Notes under the pieces: model-generated
Seen by the model: the letters and a program-made list of their open reading frames with translations, nothing else
The model's database searches: none
Told to the model about the DNA's origin: nothing
Made by a program: the position numbers and the translations under genes
Part shown: in pieces, positions 24,956 to 39,100 of the stretch
How positions within the stretch are numbered: position 1 is the first letter of the stretch
How the letters are laid out: every line of letters begins with the position of its first letter
Assembly: GCA_022749755.1 (NCBI GenBank)
Contig: CM040441.1
Location: 10,727,475 to 10,791,474, forward strand
DNA length: 64,000 bases
Source: Azadirachta indica
Lineage: Eukaryota; Streptophyta; Magnoliopsida; Sapindales; Meliaceae
Direction of reading: 5' to 3'

Positions 24956-25346
24956 TGAAGAATCACTGCTGACATAATCCAAAAAATTCTGCATTCATGA
25001 ACTCTGATCAGCGTCTTGCTTCCATCTTTTTCTTCATTTCTTTGTTCAAGATGAATCTTGAAGCTTCTTCAGCACGAGCCAGTAGCAAATTGAAAAGTAT
25101 GTTGCAGAAAATTCCAGAAAACAGGAAGCTAGCTTCACTGACTTCATCACTGACCTTACCACCGACGTAGGCTAGTATAAATAGAACTTGTCTTCTGTTT
25201 TAGGGTGAAGAAAGCCATGCATGAGACACACTAATGTGTGTATGTGCGCACTGAGTTAGTGTACAACATTTGTACTATTATTCATATATTTTAGTGAGTC
25301 CATTTAATAATTATTAAAGGTGTCCAATTCGTTTTCTTTTCTCTAA
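24956..25346 (+). repeat. 5' LTR of copia element
   Basis: Starts TGAAGAATCAC and ends TCTAAA, where the 3' LTR has TCTACA, so the terminal CA has mutated. It contains a TATA box (TATAAATA, about 25186-25193) that would drive element transcription. Compared with the 3' LTR it has an extra segment CTTCATCACTGAC near 25140. Confidence 0.92.
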
Positions 25347-25470
25347 AATTTAGTATCAGAGCCAAGTTGTTAGGGATCAGAAAAGCTTCTTGACGTCGTG
25401 CACAGTTTGAAACTGTGAAGCTTGTATTTCATTCAGGCGTGCTTGTTGCAACGAAGAGGTTTGCCAAGCC

Positions 25471-28077
25471 ACGATGGGTGACCTTTAGGTGGTTGGTGGA
25501 ATTGGAAAGCTCAATAATCAAATTTATAATATGTGGTCGACGTACATGGAGTCATATCTCCAAGGTCAAGACTTGTGGAAGATCGTGGACAGCAGTGAGG
25601 TAACACCACCACAGGATGCTACCGCTTTGAAGAAATGGAAAGTGAAAGCAGGAAAGGCAATGTTCACAATTAAGACCATAGTGGAAGAAGACATGTTAGG
25701 GCGTGGGACACCTTTGCAGTAGTTTTCTCAAAGAAGAATGATATGAGACTGCAGCTTCTAGAAAATGAGCTATTGTCAATTGCTCAATGAGAGAAGACAA
25801 TAAGTCAATATTTTAACAAGGTACAGTCTATTGGCCGAGAAATTTCTAAGCTAGATCCTACTAGTAAAATTTCAGAATCTAGAATGAGAAGAATAATTAT
25901 ACACGAGTTAAAATCCGAGTATAGAAGCTTTATTGCTGCGGTACAAGGTTGGCCTATCCAACCTTCTCTGGTCGACCTAGAAAATTTACTAGTTGATCAA
26001 GAAGCGTTGGCTAAGCAAATGGCAGGGCTTTCATTGAAAATTGAGGATCAGGCACTTTTCAGTAATAAAAGAAAAGGTCAACTCCAATAACAAAATAACA
26101 AAGGATCAAAAGATGACAAACTCAAAAGATAACAAGAAGGAGATTTTCGATCAGGGGGAGCACAACAAAATCGCAAAAGAAAAAGCTAGCAAGTTCAAGG
26201 ATGTCAGCAAAATAAAGGTCATTGCTTTGTTTGTGGTAAGCAAAGCCACTATACGAGAGAATGCCGATTCAGGAAAAAGCCCATAGAAGGTAACGCAGTG
26301 ATCTCTAATTTTCTAGAAGAGAAAAATAGTGAAGAAGAATGGGATGTTGAAGCATCGTGTGCAATAGTGGAACAACAAGAAGAATTAGCACTTGCAGTAA
26401 TCGTCCTCGGGCAAATTGATTATGAAAATGATTGGATCGTCGATTCAAGATGTTCAAATCATATGACTGGTAACAAGGACAAGCTGTAAAATACTACAAA
26501 ATATAAGGAAGGACGTGTGGTGGTAACAACAAATAACTCAAGACTATCAATAGCTAATATTGGTAAGACGGTGATCCATCCTCGCTTCAGCCTAGTCGGG
26601 TGCAACTGCAGGACGTCAATCACGTTCCAGGAATAAAGAAAAAATCTTCTGTCAGTGGCTCAGCTAACATCATTAGGTAATTATAGCTTATTTGGTCTAA
26701 AGGATGTCAGAGTATATCGGAATATCAAAATTTCTAAAACACCAACCATGGAGGGATGAAGACTAGAGTCTATCTACGTAATGTCAGCAGAATCTGCTTA
26801 TGTAGAAAAGACTCGAAAGATCAAGAAAGCAGATTTATGGCATGCACGACTAGGACATGTTGGCTACAAGAAGTTAAAGGTGATGATAAAAAAATCAATG
26901 CTCAAAGGTCTCCCGCAACTTGATATTCGAGAAGACAGTATGTGCAGGCTGTCAGTACGGAAAAGCTCATCAACTTTCGTATAAAGAGTCAAAGTTGAGG
27001 GCTGAAGAACTATTACAACTTATACACTCAGATATGTTTGGGCTAGTTAAACAACCATTAATCAGTAGGCAGCGCTACATGGTGACATTCATTGACGATT
27101 TCTCAAGGTATGTGTAGACATTTTTGGTGAAGGAAAAATCTGAGATATTTATGAAATTTAAAGAGTTTAAAGAAAAAGTTGAAGGAGAACTTGGAAGGAA
27201 AATCTAATGCTTACGCACAGATAACAGGGGAGAGTACACATTAGATGAATTCTCTCAGTATCTGCGAAGATGTCAGATTCATCATCAACTGACATGCCCA
27301 AGCACTTCACAGCAGAATGGCGTAGCAGAAAGAAAGAATTGACACCTTGCAGAGATATGTCAAAGCATGCTACATGCCAAAAATATTCCAGGAAAGTTCT
27401 GGGTTGAGTGTATAAAGACAGTTGCACACGTGATAAATGGGCTTTCTCAAGCAATGTTAGGATTTCCTTCACCATTTGAGAAACTGTGGAAAGTAAAACC
27501 CATAGTTAGCCACTTTCGGGTCTTTGACTGTGTTTGTTATTTGTTTGTACCAAATCACTTAAGAAGCAAATTTGACAAGAAAGCAATGAGATGCATATTG
27601 ATGGGATACGACAGTCAAAGAAAAGGGTGGAGGTATTGTGATCTAATTATTGGTCGCTGTTACACTTCGAGAAATATGGTATTTGGTGAAGCCTCTTTTT
27701 GGTGGATACCACAAAAAAAGGAATTGCCTGACTTAAAAGAGATTGAAGAGAAAGTCAAACAAAAGGTGGGGGAGCAAGAATGTGAAGTACGGCAAAGTCC
27801 AGAAACAACAGAAGAGCCAAGTGGTGAAGAAGAAGAAATAGAGCCAACAAGAGAAGTACAAAGTCTGTGGCAATCAGGAGTATATCAAAGAACATCAGAA
27901 GAAGGAAGGCCAAGTCAACTTGAAGATGTGGAGGAAGAAGCAAGTCCACAAGCACCAGTGAGGAGATCGACTCGCCAACGAAAACCAAATCCCAAGTATG
28001 CTAATGCTGCTTTAGAAGAAGACATAAGTGTTAAAGAACCAGAGATATTTGAAGAAGCAGTTCAACATAAAGAATGA
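25471..28077 (+). pseudogene. Decayed copia gag-protease-integrase polyprotein
   Basis: Starts near ATG 25471 (MGDL then TAG). Gag pieces follow: 25486-25722 (GGIGKLNNQIYNMWSTYMES) and 25884-26090 (LENLLVDQEALAKQMAGL). A CCHC zinc knuckle CFVCGKQSHYTREC sits in another frame near 26225. The protease motif at about 26440 reads DSRCSNHMTG, so the catalytic D-S-G has become D-S-R. Integrase segments: HARLGHVGYKKL (about 26840), [18 protein letters not shown] then a stop (about 27030-27117), and 27367-28077 (FWVECIKTVAHVING..KFDKKAMRCILMGYD). At least five stops or frameshifts break the frame. The last segment ends in the linker (RRSTRQRKPNPKY, EEAVQHKE) where reverse transcriptase should begin. 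Not expressed as a functional polyprotein. Confidence 0.88.
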
Positions 28078-28123
28078 TTAAAAGAGAAGAAGTTAATCAA
28101 AAGTCGGCGCCGAGGGGGAGAAT

Positions 28124-28529
28124 TGAAGAATCACCGCCGACATAATCCAGAAAATTTTGGATTCATGAACTCTAATCAGTATCCTGCCTCCATCTTCTTC
28201 TTCATTTCTTTGTTCAAGATGAATCTCGAAGCTTCTTCGGCATGAGCCAGCAGCAAATTGAAATGCATGCCGCAGAAAATTTCAGAAAACAGGAAGCTAG
28301 CTTCACCGACTTTACCACCGACGTAGGCTAGTATAAATACAACTTGTCTTCTGTTTTAGGATAAAGAAAGCCATGCGTGAGAAACACTAATGTGTGTATG
28401 TGTGCATTGAGTTAGTGTGAGTGTGTGTGTTTATATTTGAGTGTCTAACATTTGTACTATTATTCTTATATTTTAGTGAGTCCATTTAATAATTATTAAA
28501 GGTGTCCAATTCGTTTTCTTTTCTCTACA
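28124..28529 (+). repeat. 3' LTR of copia element
   Basis: Same ends as the 5' LTR (TGAAGAATCAC...TCTACA) with an internal GT-rich expansion (about 28418-28447, TGTGAGTGTGTGTGTTTATATTTGAG) absent from the 5' copy. Followed by the GTTGG duplication. Confidence 0.92.
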
Positions 28530-28784
28530 GTTGGAAACAACTGAATTTGCTTAAAACTTATCAATCCGAAACAACAAAACAAAATAGATTTTGTATGGTT
28601 CAATTACCTAAATTTTGGTTTAGGTCAAGAAAATTTCCCAAATCTTGTTATGTATCAAAAATTTCGGGGCATCGTGGATTCTTAACAAAGAGTATTTATC
28701 AGCACATTCATTCACAAGTATATAGAAAATTTCTATATTGAAGAAATGATTATTGTATAAGAGGTTTTAGAGCCAGAGAGAACA

Positions 28785-31700
28785 CTAGGATGAAGCACTT
28801 GTCTGTAGTGCTACCAACGAAGCATAAATACCATCCTCTACATTCACCAATGTTTCATGCTTTCCTTTCTCTGCAATCGCACCATTTTTGATGACAGCTA
28901 TTACATCAGCACCTTTGATTGTGGATAACCGGTGAGCTACCACCACAGTGGTCCGGCCAACCATTACACGATCCAATGCATCTTGAACTACTCGTTCAGA
29001 TTCTGCATCAAGTGCACTAGTTGCTTCATCTAAAAGTAATATCTTCGGAGCTTTCACTATTGCTCTTGCTATTGCCACCCTTTGTTTCTGTCCACCCGAC
29101 AATTGAATCCCTCGTTCACCCACCAATGTGTCATATCCCTACAATTTCAGGAGTTTAATAAATTAATCGTGAAATGATGAAAAATAAATTAATATGATTA
29201 TATTTCTCTTCTCTCTAACCTGTTTTAAGCTGCTAATGAACTTGTGGGCATTCGCCAATTCTGCTGAAGCCAAAATTTCTGCTTCTGCTGCATTTCCTAA
29301 TTCCTTTCCATATGCAATGTTGGCTCGTATAGTGTCATTAAATAACACAGGCTCCTGGCTCACCAACCCCATCTGCTGCCTTAACCACTTCAGTCGCAGC
29401 TTTTGGATTTCAATTCCATCCACTGTAATTTGACCTGAATCAGGATCATAAAATCTTTGCAGCAACGAGATTACTGTTGATTTTCCACTGCCACTTTCTC
29501 CAACAAGAGCAACTGTCTGATAAAATGAATTCATAAAATTAAATTATTTCTGTAATGCTATTAACATTATGCTTCTCATTAGCTATATGGTAAATGAAAC
29601 AAACGTCAATTTACCTTCCCAGAACGAATAGCCAAACAAAGATCTTTGAAGATTTGCACATCAGGTCTTGTGGGATATTTAAAACTAACGTGTCGAAACT
29701 CAATTTCTCCCTCAAAGTTTTCTATTGTTGCTCCAGATTCATCACTAGCATCTATTTTTGATTTTCGGTCAAGAATTGCAAATACAGAAGCAATAGCACT
29801 TAGTGCCTTACTGACATCAGGAGCAAGGGAGCCTGATTGAGAAATCGCGTTGGCTGACATGGTGAGAGTATAAAATACCTGCAAATTGAGACAAACACAA
29901 AAAGAATCAACAGTGAGGGAAAAAAAAAGCATTTTATTGGTCATTTTGAGAACTGGCGGTATAGAAATTATGGTTATCAACTAGATGGGGAAGGAACATA
30001 CCCGAAAAACCTCTGAAAATGTTGTTTTGCCAGCCTCAACAAATCGTGCTCCAGCATAAAAACTGCCAGCATAAACAGAATACAGCAAAAATGATGATAT
30101 TCCATAAGCTACTCCACCTATCAAACCTTGCTTTATCCCTGCCTTCACAGGGCCTTCACATTTTTTCTGGTATAGTTCCATCACCTTCTCTTCAGCACAG
30201 AAAGAAGCAACTGTTCTGATACTCCCCACAGCATCATTTACAACCTGACTTGCTTCCTCATACATTTTCTGCCATCATTTGAGTATTTCATCAACAATCA
30301 ATAAGATTTACATTACCTACACTATTGCACTGTATAAAGAATTTAGAGTATACCTTTGAATCAGCACTGAAGCCTTTCAGGAACTTCACATGAAAATATC
30401 CATTAACTCCAACAAGGGGTACCAACAAAAAGACTACGAGAGCCAATTGCCAGTTTGCTTCGAAAGCAATAACTATGCCAGCAATTAGAGTTGTAAGATT
30501 TTGAACAAGCAAACCTAGTGCATCTCCAACCATGCTTCGCACAGAAGCTGAATCTGTAGAAAGTCTTGCACCAATGACACCACTTGAGTGTTCAGGTTCA
30601 TCAAACCAACTTATTTCCATATAAACCACTTTCTCAAAGCACATTGATCTGATCCTTTTTATTAACTTAGACCCAGCCACGGCAAAAAAATATGACCTTA
30701 ATGGATGAGCCGATAAACATGTTAAGGCTAGAAGAAAGTACATCAACGCCCAAAATTTTGTATCCTTGCGAATTTCATCTGGTGGCTCAAAGAAAGATTT
30801 TATTGCACCTGAAAGCAGGATCCCTATAACAGGCAATGTTACACCTGTAACTGCTCCTGCAATTGTGCCTAACAGTAAAGCCGGGATTTCTGGCTTGTTA
30901 AGATGGGCCAGGCGACGAAGTGAGACTTCAGCAGAAGGTTGAGATTTCTCTGAAGCTTCTGCAGATGTTGTTTCTGGAACACTGAATTCAGTGGGTACAC
31001 CAAATGGAACTGTGAATGAGTGACGACTGCTATTTCCAGTTCCAGATGAACCACGACTTATGGACCTTAACAATGAAAATCGTTGGCTTGAATATCTTCC
31101 TGAATCCACTAATATTTCTGGCTTGTCCTGATCAGTTGCAACAATTTCTTCTGACACCATGCTCATTTCTTGCAGCCGTATAAGCTGACTATATGCTCCA
31201 TCAGGATCTTTGGTTAGCTCAGAGTGTATACCTGATGAGTAAAATGGAATATGAAGCTGGAATGTATTCGAGGGCTAATGAAATTGATAGAGAGAGCTTA
31301 ACTTTCAGGAATAATGAGCCATATCTGCAAGAATTCATAGTTTGATGTTCTATTTGGGATATTATCATGGGAGGATATACAAGCACCTTTTTTCTAAACA
31401 GCCACGAATGCTAAATCAACTATTTGCACTTGTTATGGATATTTGCAAAATATACGATAAGAAAATTTTGCTAGAAATTAATAAATATGACAGGGTCATG
31501 AAAAAAAAAATAGCCGTACCTTTTTCAACAATTTTTCCTTGATGAATAACAGCAATCATATCAGCATTTCTCACTGTACTCAGACGATGAGCTACAATTA
31601 CGGTGGTTCGGTTGATCATAATTTTGTCCAATGCCTCTTGCACAACTCTTTCAGATTCTGCATCAAGAGCGCTTGTGGCTTCATCTAGAAGTAGAATTCT

Positions 31701-34019
31701 TGGGTCTTTTAGAATTGCTCTAGCTATAGCAACTCTCTGCTTTTGACCCCCTGACAACTGAGTTCCATGCTCCCCTACCATTGTGTTCAATCCCTGCATG
31801 CATAAAACACATAATAGAAGAATATATAGACCATGTATAAATTGTAGGTTTTTAAACACCTGCAAAAGGGTCATTTAAAAGGAAAAACCTGAGGCAGTTT
31901 ATCAATGAACTTTGCTGCATTGGCGAGTTCAGCAGCAGTCTTGATTTCCTCAATAGTAGCACCATCCTTTCCGTAGGCAATGTTATCTTTAATGCTGGAA
32001 GTGAATAATACAGGTTCCTGGCTGACAAGGCCTATCTTCTGTCTAATCCATTTAAGCTGGAACCCTTTGAGATTATAGCCATCAATAAGAACTTCACCGG
32101 CCTGAGGATCATAAAATCTCTCTATTAAACTGATGACTGTTGATTTCCCACTTCCACTCTGTCCAACCAAAGCCGTAGCCATTCCACTTGGTATGAAGAG
32201 GGAGAATCCATTGAATACTTGTTCATGCGGTCTTGACGGATAGCTGAAATAAACATCCTTTAATTCTATGTCTCCACGAATATCATCCACTACCACTCCA
32301 TTGGTGTCATAAACATCTATCTGTGGCTTCCTTCCAAGTGCTTCAAACAATTTATATGCTGCAGCTTTCCCTGCAGCAATTGCACTAATGGATGGAGATG
32401 CCTGTCCCAGAGACCTTAAGGAGAAAGAGAGAAACCGAGAAAATTTTTTTTAGAATCTTAATCAACTATTACATGCATGTAACTTGAGATAAGTATAATC
32501 TGAATATACTTTTGCTACAGTTTAATAAAACATTAAATCCAAAACACAATGAAAACTTACAAGGATCCAGTCATTATAGCAAAAATGACATTAATAACAT
32601 CTCCTCCCTTGTATCCTTTGTTAAGTATCATTTTCCCACCAAACCATACAGCCAATGCATAACTGCTGAATGCAATAAAGGTAACTGTACCAAAACCTAA
32701 ACCAGCAGCTAAGCCTTCATGCACACCAGATTTGTAAGCTTTAGTTAAAGACTCATTGTATTTAGTTATAGCTTGTTTCTCCCCAGTGAATGATGCAACC
32801 TGTATTAACAATTGCCATCATGTATGACAACACTGCATTAAAGTTAGTAAAGCAAAGTTGTGTGTTTACAAGGCAAGTGTTAGTACAGTTTTGATTGCTC
32901 CAATTGTTTGCTCTGATACAGTTGCTGCAAGTGAATAAGCTGTTTGTCCTTGGGATGCTACCTTTGCTATAAAAGTGGACATGACAGCACCAGCAATGAC
33001 TAGAGCAGGAATAGAAGATAACATGACAAGGGTGAGAAGCCATCCCTTGAAAAATGCAATAACAATGCCTCCAATGAATGTTGCCAGTAGCTGTATGAGC
33101 TTCCCAACCTGCATTAAGAGGAAAAAAGGGTTAAAAGTAGTTAACGGAACATCTAAACTCCTTAGGCCCTGGGGTAACAATTTGAAGCTTTTGTGGTACA
33201 TGAATACCTTCTCCCCCATGGCGTCTTGGATAAGTATAGTGTCACCAGACATCCTTTCAATAATTTCTCCAGTGTGTGTTTCTTTATCAAAGAAGCCAAT
33301 TTCTTGCCTCAATATTGTCTTCAAGTATAAATTTCTTATTCTTGCTGCTTGTCGCTCTCCAGTAATAATCCAACAAGTCACCTCTAGTATAGAGTAGAAA
33401 AGATATCTCAGTGTCTAATAAAGTTAAAGAGCTCTTTTATCTTAGTGAGAAGCCTGAGACACTTACGGATAAATCCCGCAGCACCGGCCCCCAAAGCCAA
33501 GAATGCAAAGTTCAGAGACACCTGTGGACATTCATTAGACAGAAATTAACTGCTAGAGAAACATTGTTCGAGCACACATATTAAGGACGACATAAGGATG
33601 GAAGCCAGTTCATGTTTAAGTTAGAAGTTGCTTAAACATGATGATTACTATAAGAAATCAATTTGCAAAAATACCTTTGAGACTTCATGAAGCACTTGTT
33701 TCATGTTGGCATTTTCTCCGAATGCGTTGACTAAATCTCCAACGAGCACAGTCATGAGGGGCACACACATCCCGTTTCCAACAGCTGCAATCGTGCCCAA
33801 AGCAATTAACAGAATATCAGTCGAGTCCGCAAAAGCAAAAAGTTTGTAATATGGTAGTGTTTTAGTGTTTTCTTCTGTGTCTTTTCTATTGTCTGAAACT
33901 CCTTGGTTATTGTCAGCTCTTTCAGGTGCTTCTTGTGATTCTACCACTTGTGAATGACTTGTTGATGCTGTGACATGTTCTGCGTTTATTTCGCCATCCA
34001 AACTGTTCTCCTTACTCAT
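28785..34019 (-). CDS. ABCB (P-glycoprotein/MDR) transporter, type A, 1298 aa, intact
   Basis: Full-length ABC exporter with the layout TMD1-NBD1-TMD2-NBD2. Twelve exons: 34019-33675, 33521-33467, 33383-33208, 33108-32887, 32799-32561, 32414-31889, 31793-31520, 31231-30354, 30268-30002, 29878-29615, 29516-29220, 29138-28785; all phases agree and no stop interrupts. NBD1: Walker [10 protein letters not shown] (about 430-438), LSGGQKQR and [12 protein letters not shown] in exon 7. NBD2: GESGSGKST (about 1088-1096), LSGGQKQR and [12 protein letters not shown] in exon 12. A polar N-terminus precedes [28 protein letters not shown]. It resembles the Arabidopsis ABCB4/11/21 group (plasma membrane; auxin, cytokinin or secondary-metabolite substrates known in the clade). 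A 5'UTR intron is likely (34025-34378). It is one of two intact members of a five-unit tandem array. Substrate unknown. Confidence 0.95.
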
Positions 34020-36106
34020 GTTGCCTACATCATGGAGTTTGTGAACATAAATGGTTGCAAGAGAAACAAAAATTATCCAATTGTGACATGAAGTTGGAAC
34101 ATGGAAGACGTTGTCTCCTTTTATCCAAGTTCATCATTTACCCACGATGAAGAAATCCGGAGAAAATAAGAGAAAGAGCAAAATCTGATATTCATCATTT
34201 TGTTGTTCATCAGTATTTTTAGCATCAATTGAAAAATTCATTGACCCTGATAAAAATTAATTATACTCAAAACAAAATGGAAGAGGCTGTAGAAAATGAA
34301 CCATTTCACCATCCTAAGCTGGCGTAAGAAATTCAATGTCGACATAACAAAAGCTCATATAACAAGAAAGAAACTCACCGAAGATCAATAAAGACAATTC
34401 TTTCGTAGTCTGGATGGCGTTTCAATCAAGTGTTTGTACTAGCCTCTGAGAACATCAATCAAACCATGTTGCCCCGCAGGCTTCTAACCACCAGTACACT
34501 ACTGCTTCATTTCACAAGCCACTGATTTTTACAATTTACTCGCATACAATATCTCCTCAAGTCATTCTTAAATATTCTTATATAAATGGAGAATCATGGT
34601 CAACTTTTAAGATATTCTGTCCCATTATTATGTCACCTCAATCAAGATTAGTTATTGTCTTTTCTTAAATCCTTTATTATTCTATAATATGCAAGCTACT
34701 AATTCCACTCAAAACGTTTCTTATAGGGGGCCGTGCGTGTGATGTTCAGCTGATTGTAACATACTTCCTACCATCTAAATGATTTTTGCTAGTATTACAT
34801 TACATGCATGTCCATAGAGAGAGAATTGATTTATATATTTGGACTGTAATGGGGTTGACAATGATGTAAAACTCATTTAGAGGGTATTCTTAAAGAAGTT
34901 CTGGAAGCTCACGGAGCTAATATTCAAGCTATGGACTACGACAAGAAGAAGAAATACTGAATATTAGTAAACATTTGAATGAGAAAAGCCCTGGCCTGCG
35001 CAAGCAATGAGGGCAGCTAAATTGGAGATGTAGGCATAGGCTTTGCTTAGTTTACTTTCATTTCCAAATGTTAGTACGTTTTCTAAGATAAAGAATCTTG
35101 GAAATGTTTTAATAGGAGAAAATAATGACATGGATGGTCACTAGAAGTTGATTAAATTAATCAAACTTTCTAATTATTAGTTTCGATATAAACTATAAAG
35201 CCAACATGTCGAAGGTTTCAAGCAAAATTAAAAGCAATAAACTTTAGTTGAAGGAATCTAGCATAAGCCAAGCCAGAAACTATATATCCTCTCTGTCCCA
35301 TTTGTCTTTTCCGCAAACTGCTTTTTATTGTTTTCACTCATATCTCATAGTTGAACTTTAAGCTCTAGAGAGGGGGAAAAATCTGAGTTCTTATATTTTT
35401 ATTCATAGGTCTAGAACATTCTTTAGCATTATGCACCAGGTTGTACTGTTGGAGCATTATTCATGAATTGAATAGTACAATCATCAAGGCAGGAAGACAG
35501 AAAAAGGTAGAGAATATATTCTCAAAGGTTTTGTGCTTAAAACCATCCTCAAGCTTATGTGCTTTGCATTCTTGAAGATGGAAGAATATTACCTAAAAAC
35601 TGCATACCTAGTTTGAACGGAATAATAATTGTGCAGCGATCAAGGCTGGAATTTCTATTTTCTAATCCTCTGTTATATTGTATGGAAGAATATTGGTCAT
35701 TACTTACTGCTTTTTAAATTGGTCAAATATCCAGATGGTCCAATATTCTCTAATTTTAAATTCTCTTCCAGCCAATCAATATTTACTGAACCCTGGAAAC
35801 AGTTCTTGCAATAGAAGACAATAGATTATCATATCTAGAAGTCAAACTTGGCTGAAGGCAGAAAGCATTATTTCAGGGGAAAAACCAGAGCCATCTTCTA
35901 CCTAGTTTTTGGTGATGGTATGTTGAAGGCTATAGCAAAAGTTGAAAAACCTACTATAATCTAAAGACGTTCTTCATCTGGAACTTCCTCAGACATTACT
36001 TATTACATTCCAGACACAAGTAATTTATTCAGAGAATAACAAAAGGAGAATAAGCAAGCTCATAATTATTCTCCAAAAGCAAAAGAAAGTGAAAAGAGCA
36101 GCAGGC
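34020..36106. other. 5' region of ABCB type A and spacer
   Basis: Contains the predicted 5'UTR intron (donor CGGTGAG at 34378, acceptor GTAG at 34025) and its upstream exon and promoter to about 34900. An AT-rich spacer then runs to the stop codon of the next ABCB gene. The open frame at about 35629-35814 has no family resemblance. No gene seen. Confidence 0.5.
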
Positions 36107-39100
36107 TCAATTTGATGTAATTGTGTGTGGTTCTACCCAGGAGGCATAAATACCCTTCTTGACATTGACTAAAGTTTCATGATTTCCTTTCTCTACTATG
36201 ATTCCTTTTTTTATTACTGCAATCAGATCTGCATTCTTAATTGTGGATAACCGATGGGCTACAACCAACGTAGTTCGATTTACCATTACTCTCTCTAATG
36301 CATCTTGAACCACTCGTTCAGACTCAAGATCAAGAGCACTAGTAGCTTCATCTAGTAGCAAAATTTTTGGAGTCTTCAATATAGCGCGTGCAATTGCCAC
36401 CCGTTGCTTCTGTCCACCTGATAATTGGACTCCTCTCTCTCCCACTGATGTATTATAACCCTGAAATTTTTGAATGGAAACATAGCCGTAGGTATATCTA
36501 GAGTGACAAAGAAGGAAAAAAGCTTACTTGTCAAGTCATCCTAATCTATGCAGTTTAACAGATCATAAAAGCGCTAATAAGCAGAAGGATAGTTTATATA
36601 TCTCCACAATAATTACAGTATACCAACCTGTTGTAAGCTACAAATGAAGCTGTGGGCGTTTGCTAACTCTGCTGCAGCTAAAATTTCTGTTTCTGTTGCT
36701 CCTTCCTTTCCGTATGCAATATTGGCCCGGATGGTGTCGTTGAATAACACAGGCTCCTGGCTCACCAGCCCCATCTGTTGCCTTAACCACTTCAGCTGTA
36801 ACTTTCGAACATCTATACCATCTAGAGAAATGAGACCTGAATTCGGGTCATAAAATCTTAGCAACAATGAGATCACTGTCGATTTACCACTTCCACTTTC
36901 TCCAACCAGAGCAACCGTCTGATATACGAGATCAGTTTGTTAGTTTCCAAAAGATATCTTAATCTCTTATTCATTTTCACAAATCTTTTGGGTTGATAAA
37001 ATCAGTTAGATAATTCTATACGATGTTACCTTGCCAGACGGAATAGGCAAGCAAAGATCACATAGTACTTCAACATGAGGCCTTGTTGGATACTTAAAAC
37101 TGACATGCTGTAACTGAACTTCACCCATCATGCTTTCTAACGTCATTCCTGTATTGTCACTCGAGTCTATTTTAGATACCTGGTCAATAAGCCCAAACAC
37201 AGAAGCAGCAGAAATCTTGGCTTTGCTGACATCAGAAAGAAGGGAGCTTGTTTGAGAAATTCCAATAGCTGTCATACTGAGAGAAAAAAAGACCTGCAAA
37301 TCACGGATTGGGCAAATGATTAGCAATCACAAAGCAAAACTAGCCTTTTCTTTTTAATTAACAACTGTGGAGACAAAGATTATTAGAATTTCTGACTTGT
37401 TTAACATAAACAAATAAACATACTCGAAAAACCTCAGTGAATGTTGTCTTGCGTTGATCAACTAGTTTGGCTCCAACGTAAAATGTGACAGCATAGACCA
37501 AAAAGAAAAAGAAGAAGGATAGCCCGAAACCTACACCACTAATCATTCCTTGAGTAATTCCAGCCTTCACAGGACCTTCACATTTCTTCTGATACAGTTT
37601 CATCATCTTCTCTTCGGCACAGAACGAAGCTATAGTTCTAATACTGCCAACTGCATCACTGGCAACCTGACTTGCCTCTTCATACGTTTTCTGCAACAAT
37701 TTTAAAGTTTCCATTTAATATAATATAAAAAAGATTATGTGAATTCATAGTCAATTTATTATTTAAAATGCCATTTCTTGTTTTTCATTTAAGAAAACAA
37801 AATCTTTCCTGTTTCACAAGAAAAATAAGGAAATAAGAAAACTTTCAAATATCTCTTATGTCTGCATTTAATTGCCTTTTTCCCTTATATTTTGTCATAA
37901 AAAATGATATTTACAGTAATCAGCCATAACTTTTATGCTTTCCTGGCTAGTTTAGAACAAACCTTAGCATTTGTGCTGAACCCTTTCATGGACTTCAATT
38001 GAATATACCCGCTGATCCCAACAAGAGGAAACAAAGCAAGGATTAAAAGAGCCAGTTTCCAGTTTGCTTCGAAAGCAATTAGCAAACCTGCAACTGCTGT
38101 TGCAGTATTCTGCACAAGCAGAGAAAGTGTGTCTCCAACCAAACCTCGAATCGAAGCTGCATCTGAAGAAAGCCTAGCAGCAATTGCACCACTGGAATGC
38201 TCAGCTTCATCAAACCAGCCTATTTCCATGTATACCACTCTTTCAAAGCACATTGAACGAATCCGATTTATTAACTTATAACCTGCCACAGAGAAAAAGT
38301 ACATGCTCATTGGGGAAGTCAATAAAGATGCCGCACCAAGAACCACAAACATCAATGCCCAAAATTTAGAATCCCTCTTTAGTTCATCTTTTGGCTCATT
38401 TAAGGATTTAACCATAGCAGCAAGCAGAACCCCAAAAATTGGTATTATTATGCCACTTCCCACTGCTCCTATAGCACCTATCAGTAGTGCAGGTATCTCA
38501 GAGCAATTCAGATAGGCCAAGCGGCTAAGCGGGACATCTGGAGAAATTTTTGCAGTTTCTGAAGCTGGAGAATCGAGCTTTTTTTCAGCTTCTTCACGAA
38601 TATTAATTTTGGGAGTTACAGGAGATAAATGACCATTGCCAGAATATTTAACAGCACTTTGTTCTGGCTCTAGGCTACTTTCTTGCAAACTTATGAGCCG
38701 GTTGTACGCTCCATCAGGATTTCTGAGCAGCTCAGAATGTGAACCTGTCAATGAAAATGGTTATATAACTGCTTACTTTATGTCCTCTGACTGCAATTTA
38801 AGTATTTTGAGTACAACTCCCCCATGGAAAGCAACGCAAAATACAGACACAATTGTGATCAAAGAACTCCTGAATGCATCAAAGTTAGAATCTTTTGTTA
38901 GAATTCAATTTTTGGAATAGGATTTCATACCCAAACTCTCACCTTTTTCAACAATCTTTCCTTGCTCAATAACCACTATTGTGTCTGCATTCCTTACTGT
39001 ACTCAGGCGATGGGATACGACGATAGTTGTTCGGTTGATCATAACCCTGTCCAGTGCCTCTTGCACTATCCTTTCAGATTCTGCATCAAGAGCACTTGTG

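Larger units (their letters stand above)
24956..28529 (+). mobile_element. Ty1/copia LTR retrotransposon lacking reverse transcriptase
   Basis: 3.57-kb element bounded by LTRs (24956-25346 and 28124-28529) and flanked by GTTGG duplications. A primer-binding site matching initiator Met-tRNA (GTATCAGAGCC, about 25353-25363) follows the 5' LTR. A polypurine tract (CGAGGGGGAGAA, about 28111-28122) precedes the 3' LTR. The internal region encodes decayed gag, zinc knuckle, protease, integrase and the start of the linker, but goes straight to the polypurine tract with no reverse transcriptase or RNase H. The LTRs show roughly 30 mismatches by eye over about 375 aligned bases plus indels, mostly transitions, so the insertion is not recent. 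It sits about 250 bp downstream of the first ABCB gene's stop. Confidence 0.93.
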
